From: Methylobacter sp.
Lineage (GTDB): Bacteria > Pseudomonadota > Gammaproteobacteria > Methylococcales > Methylomonadaceae
DNA length: 64,000 nt
NCBI GenBank assembly: GCA_030653985.1
Contig: JAURYJ010000001.1
Span: 17,992 to 81,991 of the forward strand
Direction of reading: 5' to 3'
The position numbers were made by a program, and so were the translations under genes. This document shows positions 54,373 through 62,190 of this stretch, one piece after another. Numbering within the stretch: position 1 is the stretch's first letter; every line of letters starts with the position of its first letter. A model generated the notes under the pieces. The model did no database searches. It saw only the letters and a program-made list of their open reading frames with translations, and had not been told where the DNA came from.

Positions 54373-55410
54373 ATGAGAAATACATTTGTATCCGGAAATG
54401 CTTATGGGACCGACCTTAGTCGCCCTTTAGCGCAATGGGCGACTAAGGTCGCCCCTACAGCTGTTTTTGCAATTTTATCAATGGCATTCGTTGCCAATGC
54501 GCAGGCTGAAACGCTGTTTGTTACGCTGGAAAAAGATAATGCGCTGGCGGTTGTCGATCCTATCGCCGGTAAGCTCATCAAAACAGTGGGCATCGGTCAG
54601 CGCCCCAGAGGTATCGTCATCAGCCCGGATAATAAGTTTTTGTATGTGGCAACCAGTGATGACAATACCATCCAGATTATCGATGCCGAGACACTGAAAG
54701 TAGTCGGACAGTTGCCGTCCGGTGACGATCCGGAGACCTTTGCGATAAATGCTGCAGGTGACCGACTTTATGTCTCCAATGAAGATGACAGCTTGGTAAC
54801 CGTCATCGACATTGCTGATAAAAAAGTCGTCAAGCAGATTAAGGTGGGTGTGGAGCCGGAGGGCATCACCGCGAGTCCTGATAATCGCTGGGTAGTCAGC
54901 GCGTCTGAAACTACCAATATGGTGCATTGGATTGATCCCAAAACCAATACTATTGTTGAAAATACCCTGGTTGATCCGCGTCCCCGGTCGCTGGGTTTTA
55001 CTGCGGATAGTCAGCAGCTGTGGGTTACCTCGGAAATGGCCGGTACCTTGATGGTTCTGGATGTGAACACCAAGCAGATCATCAAAACCATCCCGTTCGA
55101 TGTTCAAGGCGTGACCCGCGATAAAATCCAGCCGGTAGGCGTCGTTATCGATAAAGACAGCAAACGCGGTTATGTGGCATTGGGGCCTGCTAACCGTGTG
55201 GCGGTCATTAATGCGCAGACTTTTGAGGTGGAAAGCTATCTGCTGGTTGGCCAGCGGGTCTGGAATCTGGCGTTTTCACCGGATCAAAAAAGGTTATATA
55301 CCACTAACGGTACCAGTAACGATATTTCGATTATTGATCTTGACAGTCAAAAAGTGACTAAATCGGTCGGTGTGGGTAATTATCCTTGGGGAGTTGCAGT
55401 CAAGCCATGA
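54373..55410 (+). CDS. YVTN beta-propeller protein of the PQQ-associated system
   Basis: A 345-residue exported seven-bladed propeller. Repeats of the type PRGIVISPDNKFLYVATSDDNTIQIID (split) occur about every 42 residues from residue 65 on. Between the short N-region (MRNTFVSG) and the hydrophobic core (AVFAILSMAFVANAQA) of the signal peptide, residues about 14-26 come from a palindromic element. The protein may hold or present PQQ enzyme components in the periplasm. The stop overlaps the ATPase start (ATGA). Confidence 0.87.
   Translation: MRNTFVSGNAYGTDLSRPLAQWATKVAPTAVFAILSMAFVANAQAETLFVTLEKDNALAVVDPIAGKLIKTVGIGQRPRGIVISPDNKFLYVATSDDNTIQIIDAETLKVVGQLPSGDDPETFAINAAGDRLYVSNEDDSLVTVIDIADKKVVKQIKVGVEPEGITASPDNRWVVSASETTNMVHWIDPKTNTIVENTLVDPRPRSLGFTADSQQLWVTSEMAGTLMVLDVNTKQIIKTIPFDVQGVTRDKIQPVGVVIDKDSKRGYVALGPANRVAVINAQTFEVESYLLVGQRVWNLAFSPDQKRLYTTNGTSNDISIIDLDSQKVTKSVGVGNYPWGVAVKP
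54412..54450. repeat. Palindromic element in frame in the propeller signal peptide
   Basis: Arms GACCTTAGTCGCCC (54412-54425) and GGGCGACTAAGGTC (54437-54450) are exact complements; CGCCCCTAC follows, as in the element at 22712. It adds about 13 residues to the n-region of the signal peptide. Confidence 0.8.
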
Positions 55411-56147
55411 ATTCATCCGCAGCATTATTGGTCGAAGATTTAAGTTTCTCTTATGGCGGTAAAAAAGCGCTAAGCCAGGTTAATTTCAAGATTCAGCCGG
55501 GTGAATGCACGATTTTGTTAGGTCCTAACGGGGCAGGGAAGAGCACCTTATTTTCCTTGATTACCCGCTTGTACGATACGCGTGACGGGCGTATCGAGTT
55601 ATGCGGCTTTGATATTAAACAGCAGACACAATTAGCCTTGGCAAAACTGGGCGTGGTGTTTCAGCAAACGACGTTGGATATGGATTTGACGGTGCTGCAA
55701 AATTTGCGCTATCACACCGCCTTGCATGGCATGGGGCGAAAACAGGCGACGCAAAGGATTCAACAGGAGTTGGAGCGCTTAGCGATGTATGACCGACGTG
55801 CTGAAAAAGTACGTCAGCTCAATGGCGGGCATAGGCGGCGTGTAGAAATTGCCCGAGCCTTATTGCATAAACCGTCGGTACTGTTGCTGGATGAGCCTAC
55901 TGTCGGCTTGGACGTACCTAGTCGGCTGTCTATCGTCGACTATGTGCATCGCTTGGCCGTAGAAGAAAAGTTGGCGGTTTTATGGGCGAGTCATTTGATC
56001 GATGAAATTTATCCCGACGATCATTTAATCGTACTTGATAAAGGACAGGTCAAAGCCAACGGAACGGTTGACGAGGTTCTTAAAGTAACAGAAACCCCAA
56101 CGATTAAAGACGCTTTTTATGTATTGACCCAAGGAGAACAGGCATGA
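55407..56147 (+). CDS. ATP-binding protein of the PQQ-associated ABC transporter
   Basis: A 246-residue ABC ATPase with LGPNGAGKST (Walker A, about 36-45), LLLDEPTVGLD (Walker B) and ASHLIDE as the switch His. In the signature position it reads LNGGHRRRVEIARAL, with N in place of the usual S of LSGG. The group is the PQQ-dependent alcohol dehydrogenase-associated ATPase. It overlaps the permease start by four bases. Confidence 0.92.
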   Translation: MNSSAALLVEDLSFSYGGKKALSQVNFKIQPGECTILLGPNGAGKSTLFSLITRLYDTRDGRIELCGFDIKQQTQLALAKLGVVFQQTTLDMDLTVLQNLRYHTALHGMGRKQATQRIQQELERLAMYDRRAEKVRQLNGGHRRRVEIARALLHKPSVLLLDEPTVGLDVPSRLSIVDYVHRLAVEEKLAVLWASHLIDEIYPDDHLIVLDKGQVKANGTVDEVLKVTETPTIKDAFYVLTQGEQA

Positions 56148-56947
56148 GGCTACTGCATTACTGGCGCGCCATGTGGGGCATCATCTGGCGCGAATTATGG
56201 CGCTTTGTTACCCAGCGTGAGCGCTTTATTTCCGCCTTGGTCAGGCCTTTGGTCTGGTTGTTTGTGTTTGCGGCCGGATTTAGAGCCGCATTAGGACTGG
56301 CGATCACTCCGCCTTACGAGACCTATATTCTTTATGAGGTTTATATCACCCCCGGCCTGATTGGCATGATCCAGTTGTTTAACGGCATGCAGAGTTCATT
56401 GTCGATGGTTTACGACCGGGAAATGGGCAGTATGCGTATCTTGATGGTTTGCCCGTTGCCGCGCTGGTTTTTATTGCTTAGTAAATTACTGGCAGGTACT
56501 GGCGTATCGATTTTGCAAGTCTATGTGTTTTTAGCGATTGCATGGTTTTATGATATTCAGGCGCCTTGGCAAGGCTATTTATGGGTACTACCTGCACTGT
56601 TATTGTCAGGATTAATGTTGGGGGCTTTGGGATTGTTGTTATCTTCTTTTATTAAGCAACTGGAAAATTTTGCCGGCGTGATGAACTTTGTGATTTTTCC
56701 GATGTTTTTTATGTCAACCGCCTTGTACCCTTTATGGAAAATGAAAGAGTCCAGTACGCTGCTTTATCATCTGGCGCACTATAATCCATTTTCCCAGGCG
56801 GTTGAGTTAATTCGTTTCGCCCTATACGGCCAGTTTAACAGCCAAGCATTTATTTATACATTCGTTGCCTTTATCGTATTTATGACGGCAGCCATCATAG
56901 GCTATAACCCGTCAAAAGGGATGATGACCAGAAAAGGCGGGGCTTGA
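56144..56947 (+). CDS. Permease of the PQQ-associated ABC transporter
   Basis: A 267-residue ABC-2 type permease with six hydrophobic segments (from about 30 to the C-terminus). The region REMGSMRILMVCPLPRWFLLLSKLLAG (split, about 90-116) is typical for ABC-2 exporters. Since ABC-2 permeases normally export, the co-encoded binding protein is odd: the complex may sense or export rather than import. The operon ends here. Confidence 0.9.
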   Translation: MRLLHYWRAMWGIIWRELWRFVTQRERFISALVRPLVWLFVFAAGFRAALGLAITPPYETYILYEVYITPGLIGMIQLFNGMQSSLSMVYDREMGSMRILMVCPLPRWFLLLSKLLAGTGVSILQVYVFLAIAWFYDIQAPWQGYLWVLPALLLSGLMLGALGLLLSSFIKQLENFAGVMNFVIFPMFFMSTALYPLWKMKESSTLLYHLAHYNPFSQAVELIRFALYGQFNSQAFIYTFVAFIVFMTAAIIGYNPSKGMMTRKGGA

Positions 56948-57098
56948 TGTTTCATAATGATAGTTTAGTGATACCGAGGGGGCTTCAACCGTAGTCGCTT
57001 TAGGCGAAGCTTATGCGCATTGGCTGCATTGATGTAGGCAATGCACTTGCATGTTTTTGTAGGGCAGCGTAACGCATTACAGTAAATTTGGTGAATAT

Positions 57099-58685
57099 GT
57101 GAAGACTTCTTTTTTTCTGGTTATTCCAGCACAACAAAATAATCCCCTGCGTCTAAAAGAATTTGAAGCGAAGGCGCTACGACATTGGGTTGCTGAATTA
57201 CCTACGGCTAATCCCAGCTTAGCCACGCGTCTGTTGCACGATTTTCTGATAGATTTCAATGCTATTGATATGGCTGTTCAGTTAAGGTTGGATGCGCTGG
57301 AGCTTTTAAGTTCAAGTGTTCATGTTATTGAAGACTATCTTCGCTCCAGACTGATTACAGCAGGTTTTCCAAAAGAAGAGAATGATAACAAGATTTTGAG
57401 CGTACTGACCTCAATTGAAAGGGAATTCACTATCGGTTATTGGATGGTGGTTAAGGAGCTAACTAAGCGTGATGTCGGCTGGTTTCAAGGCAAGAATGCA
57501 GCATTGGCAATCCAACGCAGTATTAAAGGACTGGGTAGTATTATTGTCAGTCATTTTATTATGGGGATGCCGATACCTGACTGGGTATGGATAGATTTAC
57601 ACTCGCTTTATAGTTTGAGCGTAAAAATAAAGCAGGATACGACTAAAGTTGCCAACGATATAACTCGCTCCACTAAATCCAGTAGTGCTGAAGAGTGCTA
57701 TCGGCAGGTTCTGTTACTCAGTCTCGCTGATCCGAGCGGCTTAATGCAAAAGGAAGTTTTGTTGGCTTATCGTTTTATAGAAACGGTAGCATCTTTAGTT
57801 AGCCTAAAAAAAGAACCGGTGAATGGGCAAAAAATACAGTGCATAGTCTTAACGGACGAGGATAAATCACCGTATTATCAATTTTCAGTAGGCGCTAAAA
57901 AAGATTCAGCCATGTTGTATTTGGATTTTTCTAAATTATTTAAAGCTTTTAAGCAAAAAGAAAAATTGATCAATGCGGCGGAGGCAAGGTTTAGTTCAAT
58001 GCATGTATTGAACAATAATAGCGGAAACCCTGCTGCAGAATTGTTGGATTATCTTGAACAGCGATGGTTGGGAATTGATTTGCAGGGTGTGCCTCTCTTT
58101 AGTGATAGAGCGGATCGATATATTGCCGTAGGCTTGGAGTCAACCCATGAACTGCAAAATGCCAGAGGCGTTGGCGGTGAAAAAGATATAGAACTTCTCG
58201 TTCAATCGGCGTCTGACCAGCTATTATCCTGTGTATTTGAAAAAACCGGCGTACTCTCTGTGGGTAGTTTGGTTAGTTTTAGAAAAACAGACAGTTTAGA
58301 ACATAAACGTTCATTAGGAATAGTCAACAAGGTTATTGTCGATAAGCAAAGCGGCAGAATAAACTTTGGCATGCAATTATTGGCTGATGCATCCCTTAAC
58401 GTCACCTATGTTCAATTAGATGAAATAGGAAAAGAGGTTGCACAAAAAGCCCTGTTTTATAGCGCAAAAGAATCGGCGGGTGAAAAAAACTATATTATTA
58501 CCGATACTTTTATGCTGAAAGATGATGATGTTATTCGAATGTTTATGAACAATGAAGACTTTCCTGTTGTGTTGAGTCATAGGAAGAATGTCGGCTTGGG
58601 TTACTGGCAGTTTGAGTGTCGACGGGTAGCGGAAAAAAGCAAGTTGGTATCAGTGCAGGATAAAAAAGGCTACGATTTCATTTAA
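57099..58685 (+). CDS. Conserved hypothetical protein, 528 residues
   Basis: A soluble protein with no signal peptide or span. The first 220 residues are helix-rich with a hydrophobic heptad pattern; the C-terminal 150 residues (about 375-528) look beta-rich, with VGSLVSFRKTDS and HRKNVGLGYWQFECRRV, which could be a PilZ-like or similar barrel, but this is only an impression. It starts with GTG at 57099. The DNA before it carries GTAGG/CCTAC-type repeat fragments. I cannot assign a function. Confidence 0.6.
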   Translation: MKTSFFLVIPAQQNNPLRLKEFEAKALRHWVAELPTANPSLATRLLHDFLIDFNAIDMAVQLRLDALELLSSSVHVIEDYLRSRLITAGFPKEENDNKILSVLTSIEREFTIGYWMVVKELTKRDVGWFQGKNAALAIQRSIKGLGSIIVSHFIMGMPIPDWVWIDLHSLYSLSVKIKQDTTKVANDITRSTKSSSAEECYRQVLLLSLADPSGLMQKEVLLAYRFIETVASLVSLKKEPVNGQKIQCIVLTDEDKSPYYQFSVGAKKDSAMLYLDFSKLFKAFKQKEKLINAAEARFSSMHVLNNNSGNPAAELLDYLEQRWLGIDLQGVPLFSDRADRYIAVGLESTHELQNARGVGGEKDIELLVQSASDQLLSCVFEKTGVLSVGSLVSFRKTDSLEHKRSLGIVNKVIVDKQSGRINFGMQLLADASLNVTYVQLDEIGKEVAQKALFYSAKESAGEKNYIITDTFMLKDDDVIRMFMNNEDFPVVLSHRKNVGLGYWQFECRRVAEKSKLVSVQDKKGYDFI

Positions 58686-58904
58686 ATAATGTATGTTATT
58701 GAAATATAGTGATATATGGAGATAGCGCTTGAAAAGTTTTTTTATCGTGGTAAGTTGGCATGTCAAGTTGATTATTAGTGATCAATTGTCAGCTTTTTAA
58801 TCGTAGTGAGAATGTTTGTATCTATGAGTTATCGGGGTAATCAGGTAATATACTTTTAGTAAGAGCCTGAAAATAATAAAAAATTATAATTGAGAGGACA
58901 CGAA

Positions 58905-59390
58905 ATGAGTAATGAAGATAATACTAAAAAAACGGTAGATGCTGCAAAAGAAACCGGTGGAAAGTTGCTTTCATCAATGATGGACTTAAAAGAAAAAAGT
59001 CCAAAAGTATTTTTTGGGGTTGTCGGTGGCGTAGTCTTCCTGCTGCTTGTTATTATGTTGAGTGGAGGTGATTCAGGTACTATTTCCGGACCTTCGGCCA
59101 AGAACCTTGTTGCCGGGCAGCGCTATGTTTTGAAAAACCCCAATACTTATGAAATTGAATCGCCTATTAAATTGCTTCCCGTACCGGGGTCTATGGCGGC
59201 ATTTGATGATAGTGAAGATGATGGCAAAGGTAAGGTTGAGTCTTGCAGACGTATAGCTCAGGGCACACCGGTTATTATCACCGGCTTCCAGGATTTTGCA
59301 GGAAAGAAGAATGCATTCGTCAATGTTCAGGTTGATGAGGGTCAATGTAAAGGCAGTTCAGGCTGGATTTCGGCCATTGATGTTCAATAA
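58905..59390 (+). CDS. Single-span hypothetical protein with a C-terminal beta domain
   Basis: A 161-residue protein with a cytoplasmic Lys/Thr-rich N-terminus, one span (VFFGVVGGVVFLLLVIML, about 35-52) and an extracytoplasmic part with two Cys (about 113 and 148) that may form a disulfide. The last part (GTPVIITGFQDFAGKKNAFVNV, split, then GSSGWISAIDV) looks like an SH3-like barrel. Its ribosome site is GAGAGGACACGAA. The tRNA promoter follows at once. No family is recognised. Confidence 0.65.
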   Translation: MSNEDNTKKTVDAAKETGGKLLSSMMDLKEKSPKVFFGVVGGVVFLLLVIMLSGGDSGTISGPSAKNLVAGQRYVLKNPNTYEIESPIKLLPVPGSMAAFDDSEDDGKGKVESCRRIAQGTPVIITGFQDFAGKKNAFVNVQVDEGQCKGSSGWISAIDVQ

Positions 59391-59393
59391 AGA

Positions 59394-59421
59394 TTGACAA
59401 GGCTGAAATAAACCTTATAAT
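59394..59421 (+). promoter_or_regulatory. Sigma-70 promoter for the tRNA genes
   Basis: TTGACA (59394-59399) and TATAAT (59416-59421) are perfect -35 and -10 boxes with a 16-base spacer, placed 18 bases before tRNA-Gly. Confidence 0.85.
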
Positions 59422-59439
59422 GGACAAATAAATTGAATT

Positions 59440-59514
59440 GCGGGAATAGCTCAGCGGTAGAGCACAACCTTGCCAAGGTTGGGGTCGCGAGTTCGAACCT
59501 CGTTTCCCGCTCCA
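59440..59514 (+). tRNA. tRNA-Gly (GCC anticodon)
   Basis: The acceptor GCGGGAA pairs with TTCCCGC, the anticodon loop has TTGCCAA, the T loop is GTTCGAACC, and the CCA end is encoded (59512-59514). Confidence 0.97.
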
Positions 59515-59530
59515 ATTAATTTAAAAAAAA

Positions 59531-59556
59531 GCCGCGAACTTATCGCGGCTTTTTTA
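59531..59556 (+). terminator. Hairpin terminator after tRNA-Gly
   Basis: GCCGCGA and TCGCGGC form the stem and six T follow. It lies between the two tRNA genes, so tRNA-Cys may depend on read-through or a weak promoter of its own. Confidence 0.75.
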
Positions 59557-59568
59557 TTTCCTTTTTAG

Positions 59569-59642
59569 GGCTGCGTAGCAAAATGGTTATGCAGTGGCCT
59601 GCAAAGCCATCTACGGCGGTTCGATTCCGCCCGCAGCCTCCA
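59569..59642 (+). tRNA. tRNA-Cys (GCA anticodon)
   Basis: The acceptor GGCTGCG pairs with CGCAGCC, the anticodon loop is CTGCAAA, the T arm is GGCGGTTCGATTCCGCC, and CCA is encoded (59640-59642). Confidence 0.95.
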
Positions 59643-59659
59643 AAAGAAAGCAATGAAAT

Positions 59660-59684
59660 CAGCCGCTTAACAGCGGTTTTTTTA
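59660..59684 (+). terminator. Hairpin terminator after tRNA-Cys
   Basis: CCGCT and AGCGG form a short stem with a TAAC loop, followed by seven T. Confidence 0.7.
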
Positions 59685-59931
59685 TGCCTGTTACTTTTTG
59701 ATTACGTTAAAAATAGGTAGAAATACCGTCAAAATAAGCTAATATTCGTTACTAAAGTGGATGCAGCCATTCTGAGGCGTATTGGCAAGGGAGGGGCTAC
59801 GAATGTATGGCAATAATGTAGACAGAGAAGCTGGGAAGTCATTATCCCAAGTAAAGGCGCGTATTATAAAAATCGAAATCCGTAACCACCGGGTACTTTG
59901 TTAAGAGGAGAATGGTCATTTCATTTATAAA
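59685..59931. other. Gap between tRNA-Cys and the insertion sequence
   Basis: No ORF with support. The stretch near 59790-59910 is Gly/Arg-rich in one frame and may be debris of a mobile element, but I cannot name it. Confidence 0.35.
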
Positions 59932-61036
59932 CTGATGTTACGCAGCCAGTAATTTCTGCAACTCTTCATAAGCTATTTGATTCGCCTTGATAAACAGCTT
60001 AGTTCTTAGCGCAAAATGATTGGCCTTGTGTTTTATCTTCAGACATTCCAGCTTGAACACCGCATAGATCGACATGAAGACAGGGTTGTTCTGGGTAGTG
60101 ACCGTACGGGTTGGTGACTTTGCCAACCCCGCATTGGATTTTAATGACTTGTGGAACTCCTCAACTTTCCACCGTTTTTGGTAGATCGTGGCGGCTTGTT
60201 CGCCATTGCACGCTAAATCACTGCATACCAGATTCAATAGGCCGATGCTGCCGTCTTTGTTTGTAAAGACCCGGCGGACGAAAAGCACCTCATGAGGAAA
60301 ACCTTTCATCCAACCGCGCACCGCCTGCTGATCCGCCAATTCCAGCTGACTGATCCGTACAAAACGGCCTTCTTTCTTGTCGTCTTCTGTTAAAGCCACC
60401 AAGCGGTTATCCTTTAGGGCGCTGATGAAGTGCTTGTCTTTTTTCAGGATGAACTCAAAGTTTTCCTTGCTGGCAAACCAACTGTCCGTCAACACATAAC
60501 GGAACTTGATGACATTCGCCACACTGGTCGCTATCATCTCCCGCATCAGCTCATTTTTGGTGAACTCACTGGCCCGCTTGACCTTGGGGGTCTTCACATC
60601 ACTGAACTGGTAAGGCTTACGCACCACTTCAAAGGCGACGGGAATTGAAACTTCACCACTATAGTACAGGGCGTTCAGCAAGTTGATACCTTTGACCGAA
60701 CGCCCTTTGCAGTGATCAAAGTGCCAGCACATGATTTCGTTCTCATCCGTCCAGGCCTTTTCCTGAATGGTATCGTCAAATATCAGGCAACCATCTTCCT
60801 GTTCTATCTGGCGTACCGTTGCTTTAACCTGACTCCACAGGTCTTTGGAGGTAAATGCTTTCGATGCCAGAAAACGCGTCATCTGGTCATGGCTTATATC
60901 GCCTTCCATCATTGCCGACAATCCGGTCGCCGTCGCAAACCCGTTATTGCAGATCAGGTAGTCTGTGTATAATTCTAATTTTATTTTTTCCATCCCGAAA
61001 TAATACGCTTTTTAAAGGGTGGCTGCGTAACATCAG
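59932..61036 (-). mobile_element. Complete DDE insertion sequence (about 1.1 kb)
   Basis: The ends are 16-bp perfect inverted repeats, CTGATGTTACGCAGCC (59932-59947) and its complement (61021-61036). One intact transposase fills the space, and its stop codon lies within the left repeat. Direct target repeats are not obvious: the bases outside differ. Confidence 0.85.
59938..60993 (-). CDS. DDE transposase (IS4/IS701-like)
   Basis: A 351-residue transposase with the acidic triad in CLIFDDTIQEK (about 70-80), YVLTDSWFASKENF (about 166-179) and a Glu in KRWKVEEFHKSLKS (about 280-293). The YQKRWKVEEFHK stretch is the Y-x-R-W-x-I-E/E region of IS4-related families; I think IS701 is the best fit but am not sure. 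The frame is intact with normal ends, so the copy may be active. Confidence 0.88.
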   Translation of the reverse strand: MEKIKLELYTDYLICNNGFATATGLSAMMEGDISHDQMTRFLASKAFTSKDLWSQVKATVRQIEQEDGCLIFDDTIQEKAWTDENEIMCWHFDHCKGRSVKGINLLNALYYSGEVSIPVAFEVVRKPYQFSDVKTPKVKRASEFTKNELMREMIATSVANVIKFRYVLTDSWFASKENFEFILKKDKHFISALKDNRLVALTEDDKKEGRFVRISQLELADQQAVRGWMKGFPHEVLFVRRVFTNKDGSIGLLNLVCSDLACNGEQAATIYQKRWKVEEFHKSLKSNAGLAKSPTRTVTTQNNPVFMSIYAVFKLECLKIKHKANHFALRTKLFIKANQIAYEELQKLLAA

Positions 61037-61347
61037 CTTGTAATTACTCGACGGTCATCACTGGTCTGGTTTACTGGGTTGGACTGTTTCACGAACAGGC
61101 ACTTCCAGCGACCTTTAGTAAAGGCCAGGGGTTGACGCAGTTTAAGGTTGAGGCCGAAGGCTGATCGTCTGTGTGCTGTTGGTGCCTGCGATGCTCTTTT
61201 TCAGTTAGGCTCGGCGGTGCGTGAGCGAGGCTGCTGAAACGAATATTACCGACATTGCTCGAATTCAGCTAAAAGATCATAGCCGGGCTGTAAAAGAATT
61301 AGCTGCAACGCAGATTAAACAAATCCGTCAGTGGGAAAGAGGTGCAA
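61037..61347. other. 311-bp region before the RsbQ-like gene
   Basis: No ORF with good support. A 50-codon frame (61221-61373) overlaps the start of the next gene and is weak. The region should hold the promoter of the hydrolase/GGDEF pair; AGAGG lies just before the ATG at 61348. Confidence 0.4.
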
Positions 61348-62175
61348 ATGAAGACTCAGATGAATATTCTTGAACGCAATAATGTGCATGTGCAGGGTAA
61401 TGATGGCCCGGTGCTGCTGTATGCCCATGGCTTTGGCTGTAATCAGGCTATGTGGAACCGGATTACGCCTGCCTTTTCTGCTACGCACCGACAAGTCTTG
61501 TTTGACTATGTGGGCAGCGGCAAATCCGATCTGGCCTCATTCAATGCGAAGCGCTATTCCAGCTTGCAAGGCTATGCTCAGGATGTGCTGGATGTTTGTG
61601 ACGCACTGGACTTAAGCAGTGGAGTGATCTTTGTCGGGCATTCGGTCAGCGCTAGTGTAGGCTTGCTGGCTTCGATTGCGCGGCCTGAATTGTTCGACCG
61701 CCTGGTGCTGATTGGACCTACACCCTGTTTCTTAAATGATCCGCCTGACTACCTCGGCGGCTTCGAGCGTGAAGATTTACTGGATTTGCTATCATTGATG
61801 GACCAAAACTACATTGGCTGGGCCCATTATCTGGCGCCGGTAATCTCGGGTGAAGTAGAAACAGGGGCCATGTCAAGGGAGCTATCGGACAGCTTTTGCT
61901 CCACCGACCCGGTTGTGGCTCGGATATTTGCTCAAACCACCTTTTTCGCTGACAACCGCGCCGATCTGCCAAAAGTATCGCGTCCCTGCCTGGTTCTTCA
62001 GCATCGTCACGATGCCTTGGCACCAATGGCGGTCGGCGGCTATCTGCATAGCCATTTGCAAGGCAGTACACTAAAAATACTGGATGTGGCCGGACACTGC
62101 GGACACATGAGTCATCCTTCATTAGTGATTGAAGCCATGCGCGAATATCTGGGCACTCAACTCTCTCAAGCATAA
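61348..62175 (+). CDS. RsbQ-like alpha/beta hydrolase
   Basis: A 275-residue alpha/beta hydrolase that follows the RsbQ pattern closely: YAHGFGCNQAMWN near 25-37, LFDYVGSGKSDL near 51-62, the nucleophile Ser near 99 in GHSVSAS, and PTPCFLNDPPDYLGGFE. The acid and His are in QHRHDALAPM and AGHCGHMSHP. RsbQ and its plant relatives KAI2 and D14 bind and slowly hydrolyse small hydrophobic ligands as receptors. In Bacillus it acts with the PAS phosphatase RsbP. Here the next gene, 15 bases on, is a PAS-GGDEF protein, so it probably feeds a signal into c-di-GMP production. Confidence 0.93.
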   Translation: MKTQMNILERNNVHVQGNDGPVLLYAHGFGCNQAMWNRITPAFSATHRQVLFDYVGSGKSDLASFNAKRYSSLQGYAQDVLDVCDALDLSSGVIFVGHSVSASVGLLASIARPELFDRLVLIGPTPCFLNDPPDYLGGFEREDLLDLLSLMDQNYIGWAHYLAPVISGEVETGAMSRELSDSFCSTDPVVARIFAQTTFFADNRADLPKVSRPCLVLQHRHDALAPMAVGGYLHSHLQGSTLKILDVAGHCGHMSHPSLVIEAMREYLGTQLSQA

Positions 62176-62190
62176 GGCAAGCCATGCTGC

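Noticed and set aside
61221..61373. 50-codon frame (VSEAAETNITDIAR...) before the RsbQ-like gene
   Set aside because: It overlaps the start of the hydrolase, uses a GTG without a convincing ribosome site and has no recognised similarity.
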